In this document: in pieces, positions 32,884 to 41,849 of the stretch | How the letters are laid out: every line of letters starts with the position of its first letter | Numbering within the stretch: position 1 is the first letter of the stretch | From: Treponema bryantii | GTDB taxonomy: Bacteria; Spirochaetota; Spirochaetia; Treponematales; Treponemataceae | Reading direction: 5' to 3' | NCBI RefSeq assembly: GCF_900111035.1 | Contig: NZ_FOFU01000004.1 | Location: forward strand, 124,001 to 188,000 | Length of the DNA stretch: 64,000 nucleotides | Program-made: the position numbers and the translations under genes | The notes under the pieces: generated by a model | Seen by the model: only the letters and a program-made list of their open reading frames with translations | Database searches by the model: none | What the model was told of the DNA's origin: nothing

Positions 32884-35388
32884 TTATAAACCAGCCTCCT
32901 TCATCATTGCATCAAGATCGCTTAAATCCGGCATTTCAAAGCCTTCCGGCATTGTCATATCATCAACTGGGATTGCAGGCTTTTTCTCTGCAGGCTCTTC
33001 AACAGCAGCTGCTTCTGCCACAGCGGCCATTTCTGCAGCTACAGATTCTGGAGTTACAGTTTCATCTGCGACTGCATCCATCTGTGTATCTACTGGCTCT
33101 TCAGCCGGGGTTTCTTCTGCAGGAGCCTCGACAGTCTCTGTAGTTTCAGCAGCAGCCTCAGTTGCTTCAACAGCCTCACCTTCTGCCGGTGCTTCAACAG
33201 TTTCCTTCTTCTCTTCTGGAAGTCCCTCATATTTAATTACGAGGATAGATACGTCATCTTCCATTTCCTTAGACATAAACTTAAGAAGACCTTCAAAAGT
33301 AAACTGAGCCATACGCTGTGCAGGATAAGTTGAATTATCAAGTACAGCCTGCTGAACACGCTCTTTACCAAACTGTTCACCACGAAGTGAGTGTGACTGA
33401 ATCAAACCATCAGTACAAGCCATGATGATATCACCATGATTAAGCTTTGTAGTTTTTACAGAAACATAAGGGGTAAGATCCTTTACGAATCCAAGAACGT
33501 GTCCACTACCCTGAATTTCAATTACGTTATTATAAACCTGAGTATACATCATCAATGCAGGAATACCACAGTTGATGTAATACATCGTATCAGTTTCAAA
33601 ATCAATAAGTGCAAACAAACCAGCGAAGATAGTTCCCTTTGGAAGCGAATCTCTTACGAAGGTATTGAGCTTAACAACAAGCTGCTTAAAGTCATGAACT
33701 TCGGCTAGATAAGAACGGATGATGGACTTTAAGATGACCATGTTCATGGAAGCTGCAATACCCTTTCCAGAAAGGTCACCTACTACAAAGAGGTGTCGCT
33801 TTTCTGTGAGACGGATCATATCAATGAACTCACCACCAATGTTGTGAGCAGGAACCATCATGTATCCTATATCAACCTTTGGAGTCTTTACATGATCAAT
33901 GTTTTCCTGGATGGAAGTAATGATCTGTGAAGACATCTTAATTTCACGGTTTACGACACCTAATACATCTTTATTTGAAATGTTACGCATGTAGTAACCG
34001 AATACGAAGAAGTATGAGTAAAGCTTTACAAATACGTTGTAGTCATATTCCTTATAGTGGTCACCACTGGCCTTCTTACCAAGAGTGATGATACCAAAGA
34101 TGTTATGACCTTCGTTCAAAATAAACAGAGCATCTGATTTTGTATGAGCAAAGAAAGCTTCAAGTTCTTTCTGAGCAACGGCAAGATCATGCTGCTTTTC
34201 AATCTGACTCTTTACAACAATACTTTTGTTGATATTAAGAAGTGCATCAAACATAGGATTGTTTAACGGAATCTTAATATTCATATTATTTGAAGAATAA
34301 GCAACATCAAGTTCGTTCTGGCCAGAAAGAATGTATACGGTCATCGATGAAGATTCAACGTTTCTTCGCATGATTTCAAACATCTTTGCTGTAATCTGGT
34401 CCATTTCACTCTCTTTATAGTCAATCTTAGCAAGTTCCTTTTCAAGAGAAGCTTCGTAATCTGCTGTATAAAGTCTTGACGATGAAGAAAGTACAGAACT
34501 AATCCACAGAGAGAACAAAACAGCAACTGTAGAATAAGCAATAAACTGTGCAATAAAGACTTTTGTATATTCGCCGGTTGCAGGCTGTAAAAACATAGAA
34601 AGAACACCTACAGCAACTGCAGGAAGAATATATGAAACCAAAGATTTGAACAATGTAACAAACATTGCCTTTCCAGAAGGAACCGAAATCTTTGTAAGAG
34701 CCATATAGAATACAACATACATGAACAGGTATGAGTACATATACAGCAATGAGAAGGCTGGAGCTGATGTAGATACAAACTTAATTGCAAGGTTAATTGC
34801 CCACATCAAAAGAATACCTTCTGCCATTACTGAGGTCTGATATTTTTCAAGCTGAGTAGCATTCTTATCTTCCTGAAGAATTACAAGGAAGAGCATTCCT
34901 GTGATAGGAATTACATAACGATATAAATTAGTAAACAAAGATGTCCAGGTCAGAGGGAAAAACTCTCTGGCAGGAGCAGGAATCAGATACTCTGATGCAA
35001 TAACAATTCCATGTTCAAAGGAAACATCAATTGTTGTAAATTGAAAGAATGAAATAATTACTGCAAATAAAACAAGAGCATATTTTATCAATGATATAAT
35101 CAGATATTTTCTTGGTCTTCCAATTTCAAAAATACCAAAACTGACAATTACAAAGGCAATTCCATCCAATGCCAGACAAATACGCATAACAGGAACTATA
35201 AGAGCTTCAAAGTTCGTATAGCGCATTATAAGTACGAGAACAAACAGAATTGATTCTATTGCAGTAACAAGCATGGCAACAGAAAAAGAAGAAACTCCAA
35301 GGTTATCTGACTTTGTCTTAGTATCTATAAGATGTGTAAAGAAAATTATGAAAAGTGCACAAACAATATTAAGAATAATATAAATCAT
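32884..35388 (-). CDS. Membrane SpoIIE-type (PP2C) serine phosphatase with acidic Ala/Glu tail
   Basis: An 834-residue protein. About eight membrane helices occupy residues 1-310; a coiled-coil and GAF-like region follows (about 320-490); the SpoIIE phosphatase domain spans about 510-722 with VVGDLSGKGIAASMNM, FAGLFALIDFET, MACTDGLIQS and DDVSILVIKY. The first metal site reads GGEFID, with Glu replacing the usual Asp of GGDY. The last 110 residues are a low-complexity Glu/Ala/Pro/Thr tail that ends in an ordered-looking segment, MPDLSDLDAMMKEAGL. It is flanked by a second phosphatase (one base upstream) and the STAS gene (one base downstream). This is a partner-switching signalling module. 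Confidence 0.87.
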   Translation of the reverse strand: MIYIILNIVCALFIIFFTHLIDTKTKSDNLGVSSFSVAMLVTAIESILFVLVLIMRYTNFEALIVPVMRICLALDGIAFVIVSFGIFEIGRPRKYLIISLIKYALVLFAVIISFFQFTTIDVSFEHGIVIASEYLIPAPAREFFPLTWTSLFTNLYRYVIPITGMLFLVILQEDKNATQLEKYQTSVMAEGILLMWAINLAIKFVSTSAPAFSLLYMYSYLFMYVVFYMALTKISVPSGKAMFVTLFKSLVSYILPAVAVGVLSMFLQPATGEYTKVFIAQFIAYSTVAVLFSLWISSVLSSSSRLYTADYEASLEKELAKIDYKESEMDQITAKMFEIMRRNVESSSMTVYILSGQNELDVAYSSNNMNIKIPLNNPMFDALLNINKSIVVKSQIEKQHDLAVAQKELEAFFAHTKSDALFILNEGHNIFGIITLGKKASGDHYKEYDYNVFVKLYSYFFVFGYYMRNISNKDVLGVVNREIKMSSQIITSIQENIDHVKTPKVDIGYMMVPAHNIGGEFIDMIRLTEKRHLFVVGDLSGKGIAASMNMVILKSIIRSYLAEVHDFKQLVVKLNTFVRDSLPKGTIFAGLFALIDFETDTMYYINCGIPALMMYTQVYNNVIEIQGSGHVLGFVKDLTPYVSVKTTKLNHGDIIMACTDGLIQSHSLRGEQFGKERVQQAVLDNSTYPAQRMAQFTFEGLLKFMSKEMEDDVSILVIKYEGLPEEKKETVEAPAEGEAVEATEAAAETTETVEAPAEETPAEEPVDTQMDAVADETVTPESVAAEMAAVAEAAAVEEPAEKKPAIPVDDMTMPEGFEMPDLSDLDAMMKEAGL

Positions 35389-35389
35389 A

Positions 35390-36784
35390 TTAGTAACCTA
35401 CCTTGGCAATCATCATTGTAACGTCATCATGAAGTTTTTTATCGCCATTGTATTTCATGATAAGGTCTACAATATCATCAACCATCTGCTGAGGCTCTTT
35501 TGCAGCACCAGCCATAAGGGTCTTTTTATAGATATCTGTATCACCGAGCTCTACACCACTTTCATCCATTACTTCCGATACACCGTCGGTTGCCATCAGA
35601 ATGGTATCTCCACGGAAAAGACGTTTTTCTGCAACATTAACATCACCAACATCAAGAATACCGATGAGCGAAGCATTTGAAGTAAGAGGCTTGATTCGGT
35701 AACCATCTGGCGAAGGTGAAAGAATAATAGGATCAGACATGGAAGCGTTGATATAACGGATACGCATCTTTTCAGTATCAATAATACTAAGGAACAATAC
35801 AGTATATTTATCCTGAAGGTGCATTCCCTTAATCGCTTTATCGATTGCATGAAGCACACCAACAAGATCTTCCTTGTCTTCGATAATCTTTACAGTGTTC
35901 ATCACCAAACCCATGATGAGGGCAGCAGGAAGTCCCTTACCAGATACGTCTCCAAGCATGAGAAGTGTCTTTGAAGCATCAATTGGAAGAATTGAGAAGT
36001 AGTCTCCCGATACGTTTACGAGAGGACGGTAGTAAGTTGCAATTTTGAGCTTTGGAATGTTTGGAATCTTCTGAGGAAGGAATGACTGCTGTGTTTCAGC
36101 CAGCTGTTCCCATTCCTTTGTTGTTGCAGAAATTTCAGAAAGTGTTGTAATTGTACGGGAACGGCTTACAAAACGCTTGTACTCTTCCAGAAGTCTCTTA
36201 TATACATCGAGGTCAAAAAGTCTTGTATAACGGCAGAAAACATAAAGGTGATATCCGTCGCAGCACATAAAGAAACCGCGTGCCTTGCGGTAATTTGTAG
36301 TTACACCAATATGGCGGTCGAAAAAGTAGAAACCATCCGGCCACTGTTCAGTAAAGTGCTGATCAAGCTTATTTCTTACAGTATCAGAAGTTGAAGTTCT
36401 GTTTGGACTGTTGTAAAGAATGTAGTTTTTAGTACGATCAATAAGAAGTACAGAACAGTCACCCTGCTTTTCAAGAACATCACCAATTACAACGTAAAAG
36501 TCATCAAGGGAATAACAGAAACGCAGACGGTTAATGAAATCGTTAAGAATAACAGTTTCACCTGTTTCAAGAGTATCTTTCCTAACCTTTGCGAGAAGGA
36601 ATGAACGGAATCTATTGCCCCAGAACACCGTAGCAAAGAAAACAATAAACGCAACCAAAAGCGTTATCCAAGAAAAACCTTCTGTTGTTTTTTGCGGCAA
36701 AAGCATAAGACATGACGCAACAAAACATATTATAGTCAAAACATTTATAGAGATAAGGACAGCTCTTTTCCTGGTTTTATACAT
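35390..36784 (-). CDS. Membrane SpoIIE-type (PP2C) serine phosphatase
   Basis: A 464-residue protein with two membrane helices (about 9-27 and 37-55), a middle sensor-like region (about 80-205) and a SpoIIE phosphatase domain (about 225-464). The domain is canonical: VNVSGDYFSILPID, LMLGDVSGKGLPAALIMG, ILMATDGVSEVMDESG and HDDVTMMIAKVG. It is the first gene of the phosphatase-phosphatase-STAS operon. A promoter with TTGAAC and GATAAT (18-base spacing) lies about 70 bases upstream, and AGGGG precedes the ATG. Confidence 0.88.
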   Translation of the reverse strand: MYKTRKRAVLISINVLTIICFVASCLMLLPQKTTEGFSWITLLVAFIVFFATVFWGNRFRSFLLAKVRKDTLETGETVILNDFINRLRFCYSLDDFYVVIGDVLEKQGDCSVLLIDRTKNYILYNSPNRTSTSDTVRNKLDQHFTEQWPDGFYFFDRHIGVTTNYRKARGFFMCCDGYHLYVFCRYTRLFDLDVYKRLLEEYKRFVSRSRTITTLSEISATTKEWEQLAETQQSFLPQKIPNIPKLKIATYYRPLVNVSGDYFSILPIDASKTLLMLGDVSGKGLPAALIMGLVMNTVKIIEDKEDLVGVLHAIDKAIKGMHLQDKYTVLFLSIIDTEKMRIRYINASMSDPIILSPSPDGYRIKPLTSNASLIGILDVGDVNVAEKRLFRGDTILMATDGVSEVMDESGVELGDTDIYKKTLMAGAAKEPQQMVDDIVDLIMKYNGDKKLHDDVTMMIAKVGY

Positions 36785-36879
36785 GATTACCCCTGATTTT
36801 CTAACTGTATATTTTAAATAGAATGATACTATTCTATCATATTATCGGAGGAATTTGGAAAAAAGTTCAATAAATACGG

Positions 36880-38031
36880 TTAATCACCGAGTTTTGAAAG
36901 ATTAAGGAGATTTGGTTCCTTAGGAGGATTTTCCAGATCCATATACTGCTTCAACAGATCCTTCTGTTTAGAAGAAAGATGAGTTGGAACCTGAACCATA
37001 ATCTTAACGTACAAATCACCCTTACGAGAAGAGCCGCTCATTGGAACACCTTCACCCTTAATGCGGAGAAGTTTGCCGTTTGCAGTGCCATCTGGGATTT
37101 TAATTGCTAATTTCTTGCCATCAAGGGCTGTAATAGTGATTTCACAGCCAAGAGCAGCCTGAGCAATGCTGATTGGTACAGCACAGTAGAGGTCTGCACC
37201 GTCTCTTTCAAAGAATGGATGCTGTTCTACGTGTAATACAACTACGAGGTCTCCTGCTGGTCCACCGTTTTCTCCGGCATCCCCCATTCCGCGGATTACG
37301 ATACGTTTTCCGTTATCAACTCCGGCTGGAATCTTAAGAGACATCTGCTTAGATTTTTCCTGAATACCTTTTCCACGGCAGCTTGGACAAGGTTTGTCAA
37401 TTATAGTACCTTTACCGCCACACTTAGGACATGTCTGCTGAATAGTAAAGAAACCATTGCCCTGGCGTACCTGACCCATACCATTACAGGTAGGACAAGT
37501 CTTTTTAGAAGCACCGGCAGCAGCACCACTACCCTTACAAGCCTCACAAGGCTCATTGTGCTTAAAATGAATATCAGCTGTTGTACCGTATACGGCATCC
37601 TTAAACTGAATATGAAGATCATAGCGGAGACTTGCACCGGCTGCTGGACCACTGCTTCTTGAACTGCGTGAACCACCGCCAAAGCCACCGCCGAAAATAC
37701 TGTCAAAAATATCAGAGAAGCCGCCACCAGCTCCTCCAAAGAGGTCTGAGAAGTCGTGGAAGGCATGTGAATACTGTGCTCCACCACCGCCACCAGCTCC
37801 CATTCCGTCAAGACCGGCAAAACCGTACTGATCGTAAATAGGTCTTTTTTCTGCATCAGAAAGAACTTCGTATGCTTCTGTTGCTTCGCGGAATTTTTCC
37901 TCGGCAGATTTATCTCCTGGATTTCGGTCCGGATGATATTTTACAGCAAGCTTGCGGTATGCCTTTTTAATTGCATCCTGATCAGCTGATTTATCAACAC
38001 CTAATACTTCGTAATAATCGCGTTTTGCCAT
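36880..38031 (-). CDS. dnaJ: Chaperone DnaJ
   Basis: The DnaK co-chaperone. The 383-residue protein has the J domain (1-70) with HPD in [10 protein letters not shown], a Gly/Phe-rich segment (about 78-130), four zinc repeats [24 protein letters not shown] and CPSCRGKG (about 158-225), and the C-terminal substrate domains. It is the third gene of the grpE-dnaK-dnaJ cluster, separated from dnaK by 125 bases that hold an interspersed element with a terminator-like end. Confidence 0.97.
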   Translation of the reverse strand: MAKRDYYEVLGVDKSADQDAIKKAYRKLAVKYHPDRNPGDKSAEEKFREATEAYEVLSDAEKRPIYDQYGFAGLDGMGAGGGGGAQYSHAFHDFSDLFGGAGGGFSDIFDSIFGGGFGGGSRSSRSSGPAAGASLRYDLHIQFKDAVYGTTADIHFKHNEPCEACKGSGAAAGASKKTCPTCNGMGQVRQGNGFFTIQQTCPKCGGKGTIIDKPCPSCRGKGIQEKSKQMSLKIPAGVDNGKRIVIRGMGDAGENGGPAGDLVVVLHVEQHPFFERDGADLYCAVPISIAQAALGCEITITALDGKKLAIKIPDGTANGKLLRIKGEGVPMSGSSRKGDLYVKIMVQVPTHLSSKQKDLLKQYMDLENPPKEPNLLNLSKLGD

Positions 38032-38057
38032 GATAATTTATCCAATAATAAAAAAAT

Positions 38058-38140
38058 TGCGGCTCGCATAGTCTCGCCGCTTGAGCCATTCTTTCGATAA
38101 TCCTAAACCGGCCCGCTGTCGCAGCCCGGTTTTTAACGGA
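38058..38140 (-). repeat. Interspersed structured element after dnaK (copy B)
   Basis: On the minus strand: CCGTT, stem AAACCGG/CCGGTTT enclosing GCTG-CGA-CAGC, then GGCTCAAGCGGCGAGACTATGC-type text ending GAGCCGC and a run of seven T. The order and orientation relative to the upstream gene match copy A after adk. The end can fold as GCGGC/GCCGC before the T-run and may reduce transcription into dnaJ. Confidence 0.7.
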
Positions 38141-38156
38141 TTTTCGATTTTAGGCT

Positions 38157-40121
38157 TTATTTTTCATCCTTTACTTCGTACTCAACGTCGTCTGCTGAGC
38201 CTTTGTTGAAGCCAGATGATTTGTTTTCTGCGCCTGCATCTGAAGCACCAGCTCCAGCGTCTGCACCAGCGGCACCGTCAGCACCTGGCTGAGCTCCGCC
38301 TGCTGCTGCCTGCTGCTTGTAGAGTTCTTCAGCGATCTTGTAAGAAGCCTGCTTCAAAGCTTCTGTCTTAGACTTAATATCTTCTACATTGTCGCCCTGT
38401 ATAGCCTGCTTAAGAGCTGCAACTGCATCTTCAATCTTCTGCTTTTCGCCACCATCAACCTTGTCTCCAAGATCCTTAAGTGTCTTTTCTGTAGCATAGA
38501 TCAAGCTGTCTGCTTCGTTGCGGGCATCAACGCCTTCGCGCTTAGCCTTATCTGCAGCTGCGTTTGCTTCTGCATCTTTAACCATCTTCTCGATTTCTTC
38601 ATCAGAAAGTCCAGAAGAAGAAGTAATCTGAATGTGCTGTTCCTTACCAGTGCCCAAATCCTTAGCAGATACGTGAACAATACCGTTAGCATCGATATCG
38701 AAGGTAACTTCAATCTGTGGAACACCACGAGGAGCTGCTGGAATACCTACGAGGTCAAAACGTCCGAGTGTACGGTTCTGGTCAGCCATTTCACGTTCAC
38801 CCTGGAGTACGTGAATTGATACTGCAGTCTGTCCATCAGCAGCTGTAGAGAAAATCTGGCTCTTCTTTGTAGGAATTGTTGTATTTCTTGGGATAAGCTT
38901 TGTGAATACGCCACCCATTGTTTCAATACCAAGTGAAAGTGGAGTTACATCAAGAAGAAGAACGTCCTTTACATCACCCTGGAGTACACCACCCTGAATT
39001 GCTGCACCAACTGCAACTGCTTCATCTGGGTTTACAGCACGGCTACCCTCTTTTCCAAATATTGCCTTAACAACTTCCTGTACCTTTGGCATACGAGAAG
39101 AACCACCAACAAGGAGAACCTCGTCAATCTTGTCTGCTGTAATACCAGCATCCTGGAGAGCCTTGCGGCAAGGTTCCTTTGTTCTTTCGTAAAGGTCATC
39201 TGTCATCTGTTCAAACTGAGCACGAGTCAAAGACTTCTGAAGGTGCTTTGGACCTGTTGCATCAGCAGTAATAAATGGAAGGTTGATATCTGTAGAAGTC
39301 TGAGAAGAAAGCTGAATCTTTGCATTTTCAGCTGCTTCACGGAGACGCTGCATAGCCATTGGATCTTTAGAAAGGTCAATGCCTGTGTCAGCCTTAAAGC
39401 CGTCGATCAGCCAGTTTACGATAACACGGTCCCAGTCATCACCACCAAGGTGTGTATCACCGTTTGTAGATTTTACTTCGAATACGCCGTCTGCAAGTTC
39501 GAGAATAGAAATATCGAATGTACCACCACCAAGGTCGTATACAGCAATTGTCTTTTCCTTGTCCTGATCCTGTTTGAAACCGAATGCAAGAGAAGCAGCT
39601 GTAGGTTCGTTGATAATACGCTGAACATTGAGACCAGCGATCTTACCAGCGTCCTTAGTAGCCTGGCGCTGAGAGTCGTTGAAGTAAGCAGGAACTGTAA
39701 TTACTGCGTCTGTTACTTCTGTTCCGAGGTAGTCCTCAGCGGTTTTCTTCATCTTCTGAAGAATGAAAGCAGAAATTTCCTGTGGAGAATACTTTTTCTT
39801 CTGTCCACCCTCTTCTACTTCTACACGGCAGTCTGAACCGTTATCAATAATTGTATATGGAAGCTTTGTTGCTTCACCCTGAAGTTCACTGAAGCGATGT
39901 CCGATAAGACGCTTTACAGAGTAAACTGTGTTTTTAGGATTTGTTACCATCTGGTTTTTAGCAGGTGCACCAACAATGCGGTCTCCCTTAGCTGTGAAAC
40001 CTACGATAGAAGGAGTTGTACGTCCACCTTCTGAGTTCTGAATTACTACTGGTTCACCGTTTTCCATTACGGCAACACAAGAGTTTGTTGTTCCTAAGTC
40101 AATACCAATGATTTTTCCCAT
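38157..40121 (-). CDS. dnaK: Chaperone DnaK (Hsp70)
   Basis: The ATP-dependent folding chaperone. The 654-residue protein starts [20 protein letters not shown], with the ATPase motifs [17 protein letters not shown] and [11 protein letters not shown], the linker [15 protein letters not shown] and a substrate domain, then a Gly/Ala-rich tail before the acidic end [12 protein letters not shown] precedes the ATG. It lies between grpE and dnaJ; no CIRCE operator is seen upstream of either grpE or dnaK. Confidence 0.98.
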   Translation of the reverse strand: MGKIIGIDLGTTNSCVAVMENGEPVVIQNSEGGRTTPSIVGFTAKGDRIVGAPAKNQMVTNPKNTVYSVKRLIGHRFSELQGEATKLPYTIIDNGSDCRVEVEEGGQKKKYSPQEISAFILQKMKKTAEDYLGTEVTDAVITVPAYFNDSQRQATKDAGKIAGLNVQRIINEPTAASLAFGFKQDQDKEKTIAVYDLGGGTFDISILELADGVFEVKSTNGDTHLGGDDWDRVIVNWLIDGFKADTGIDLSKDPMAMQRLREAAENAKIQLSSQTSTDINLPFITADATGPKHLQKSLTRAQFEQMTDDLYERTKEPCRKALQDAGITADKIDEVLLVGGSSRMPKVQEVVKAIFGKEGSRAVNPDEAVAVGAAIQGGVLQGDVKDVLLLDVTPLSLGIETMGGVFTKLIPRNTTIPTKKSQIFSTAADGQTAVSIHVLQGEREMADQNRTLGRFDLVGIPAAPRGVPQIEVTFDIDANGIVHVSAKDLGTGKEQHIQITSSSGLSDEEIEKMVKDAEANAAADKAKREGVDARNEADSLIYATEKTLKDLGDKVDGGEKQKIEDAVAALKQAIQGDNVEDIKSKTEALKQASYKIAEELYKQQAAAGGAQPGADGAAGADAGAGASDAGAENKSSGFNKGSADDVEYEVKDEK

Positions 40122-40157
40122 TTTTATTTACCTCGCTTTGTAATTTACAATTCTTTT

Positions 40158-40225
40158 GTCATTGCGAGGAGCGTAGCGACGTGGCAATCTATAAATGGAT
40201 TGCTTCACCTTCGGCTCGCAATGAC
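40158..40225. repeat. Palindromic element GTCATTGCGAG...CTCGCAATGAC between grpE and dnaK
   Basis: An 11-bp perfect inverted repeat (40158-40168 with 40215-40225) encloses a second one, GCAATC/GATTGC. It fills most of the 114-base gap between grpE and dnaK. Confidence 0.7.
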
Positions 40226-40235
40226 GAGCTTTATT

Positions 40236-40835
40236 TTACGCCTTTGGTACTTTAACCATTACCTTAGCGTGACGAATTACTTTATCCTTGAGCTTGTAGC
40301 CCTTGAGATAAACCTGAGCCAATGTTTCCTTCTTGGCTTTTTCATCTTCCATACGGCCAATTGCTTCGTGCTCGTCAGGATTGAATTCATCTCCTTCCTT
40401 GCCGTAACCAACAAGACCATATTTGTCTTCAAGCATTTTAACAAGAGCCTTGTTAATCATTTTGATTCCGTCTGCGATTGATTTTGCATCTTTTGCGTCC
40501 TTTGCAGCATCAATTGTACGATCAAAATTATCAAGACTGTCAAGCAGGTCGCCCAAAAGTCCGGCGTTTGCGTAGTCGTAAGTGTCCTGCTTTTCTTTCA
40601 TCATGCGCTTGCGGTAGTTATCAAAGTCTGCAGCGCGGCGCAAGAGCTGATCCTTAAGATCAGCATTTTCTTTTTCAAGGGCAGCAATGCGCTCTTCTGG
40701 AGTCTGTTCTTTCTTTTCTTCTGCTTTATCCGACTCTGGAGCAGCATCCGCAGTCTGTGAATCAGCAGCAGCTTCCTGAGAAGTTGCTTTTTCTTCAGTC
40801 TGATTTTCAGCTTGTTCTGTTTTCTCTTCAGCCAT
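40236..40835 (-). CDS. grpE: Nucleotide exchange factor GrpE
   Basis: GrpE releases ADP from DnaK. The 199-residue protein has an acidic, Glu/Ala-rich disordered N-terminus (1-45), a long coiled coil (about 46-105, with RRAADFDNYRKRMMKEK) and the C-terminal beta domain with EFNPDEHEAIGRME and VYLKGYKLKDKVIRHAKV. GGTGG precedes the ATG. It is first in the heat-shock cluster; no hrcA gene is adjacent within the window. Confidence 0.96.
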   Translation of the reverse strand: MAEEKTEQAENQTEEKATSQEAAADSQTADAAPESDKAEEKKEQTPEERIAALEKENADLKDQLLRRAADFDNYRKRMMKEKQDTYDYANAGLLGDLLDSLDNFDRTIDAAKDAKDAKSIADGIKMINKALVKMLEDKYGLVGYGKEGDEFNPDEHEAIGRMEDEKAKKETLAQVYLKGYKLKDKVIRHAKVMVKVPKA

Positions 40836-40919
40836 TAGTTTTCCACCGTGAAAAATGATTTCTATATTATAAATTACTAATTTTATGTTTAAAACGTCAA
40901 TAAATTTTTAAGATTTTTT

Positions 40920-41849
40920 TTATATTTTTATAGAGGATTCTACATAATATTGCTTATTATTCAATGAAAACGTAAGCTTTTCAGAGTGTAAATACAGTCT
41001 TTTTGCAGGTGTACCACCATATAATGTATCGCCGAGGATGGGAAGACCGCGGCTTGCGAGATGAACGCGAATCTGGTGAGTATGGCCAGTGTGGAGACTG
41101 CATTCTATAAGAAGGCACGGGCGGCCTTCTACGGTAATTTTGCGAAGGTTTCGGAAGTCTGTTTTTGAATACTGACCTCCGCGGCTTTCAGGCACTTCAC
41201 CCCATTTGCCCTGCCGGGATTTTCCGGTGATTCGGCCCATATACATTTCTACAGTGAAAGATTTTTCTACATTCTTTTTATCTTCTACTATGGCGAGGTA
41301 CTGCTTTGTCAGGTCATGACTTTGGAAAAGTTCTGAAACTGCACCGTTTACAGCTCTTGTTTTAGTAAACAGAATAACTCCGCTGGTTGTGCGGTCCAGA
41401 CGGTGCATGATTCCCACATACGGCGGATTACGCAGAGAAGGATTTCTCTTCCATAAATAATCTACAACTGCATCATGAAGATTTGCACGGTTTCCGGTAA
41501 TTGTCTGTTCAACAGGATAATTATAAGGTTTATCAACAAAAATCAGATTTTCATCTTCGTGTAATATAGAAGAATCTGTCATTTCAAAAGCAACATCATC
41601 AGGCTGCTTTTCGTAAAAAAAACGTTCAGCATCAAAGCGGACTTCAATACTGGATTTACCCCTTAACTCAAAGGCCGGACGGTTCACTACCTTGCCATTA
41701 ACCTGAATTGTGCCCGCCATTATAAGCCGGCGGATTTTTGAATTGGAAAAATCTCCTTCAATCTTCGCTGCGAGCGGTAACTCACGACGAAGAAAAGTAT
41801 CAAGCCGTTCTCCACCGTTTGATTCTAATTTAATTCTTGATTCTTGCAT
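40920..41849 (-). CDS. RluA-family 23S rRNA/tRNA pseudouridine synthase
   Basis: A 309-residue RNA-modifying enzyme. The N-terminal S4 RNA-binding domain (about 15-75) reads NSKIRRLIMAGTIQVNGKVV; the catalytic domain has MHRLDRTTSGVILFTK with the nucleophilic aspartate, VEGRPCLLIECSLHTGHTHQ (RNA-binding loop) and HLASRGLPILGDTLYGG. Which uridine is modified (RluC- or RluD-like) cannot be told. The start lies 20 bases inside the upstream GGDEF gene, so translation is coupled. Confidence 0.9.
   Translation of the reverse strand: MQESRIKLESNGGERLDTFLRRELPLAAKIEGDFSNSKIRRLIMAGTIQVNGKVVNRPAFELRGKSSIEVRFDAERFFYEKQPDDVAFEMTDSSILHEDENLIFVDKPYNYPVEQTITGNRANLHDAVVDYLWKRNPSLRNPPYVGIMHRLDRTTSGVILFTKTRAVNGAVSELFQSHDLTKQYLAIVEDKKNVEKSFTVEMYMGRITGKSRQGKWGEVPESRGGQYSKTDFRNLRKITVEGRPCLLIECSLHTGHTHQIRVHLASRGLPILGDTLYGGTPAKRLYLHSEKLTFSLNNKQYYVESSIKI

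Noticed and set aside
32867-33307. Ser/Ala-rich open frame on the plus strand
   Set aside because: It is the complement of the Glu/Ala tail of the SpoIIE phosphatase; low-complexity codons keep the opposite frame open.
40836-40920. CIRCE heat-shock operator upstream of grpE
   Set aside because: No TTAGCACTC-N9-GAGTGCTAA-like inverted repeat is present there or before dnaK.
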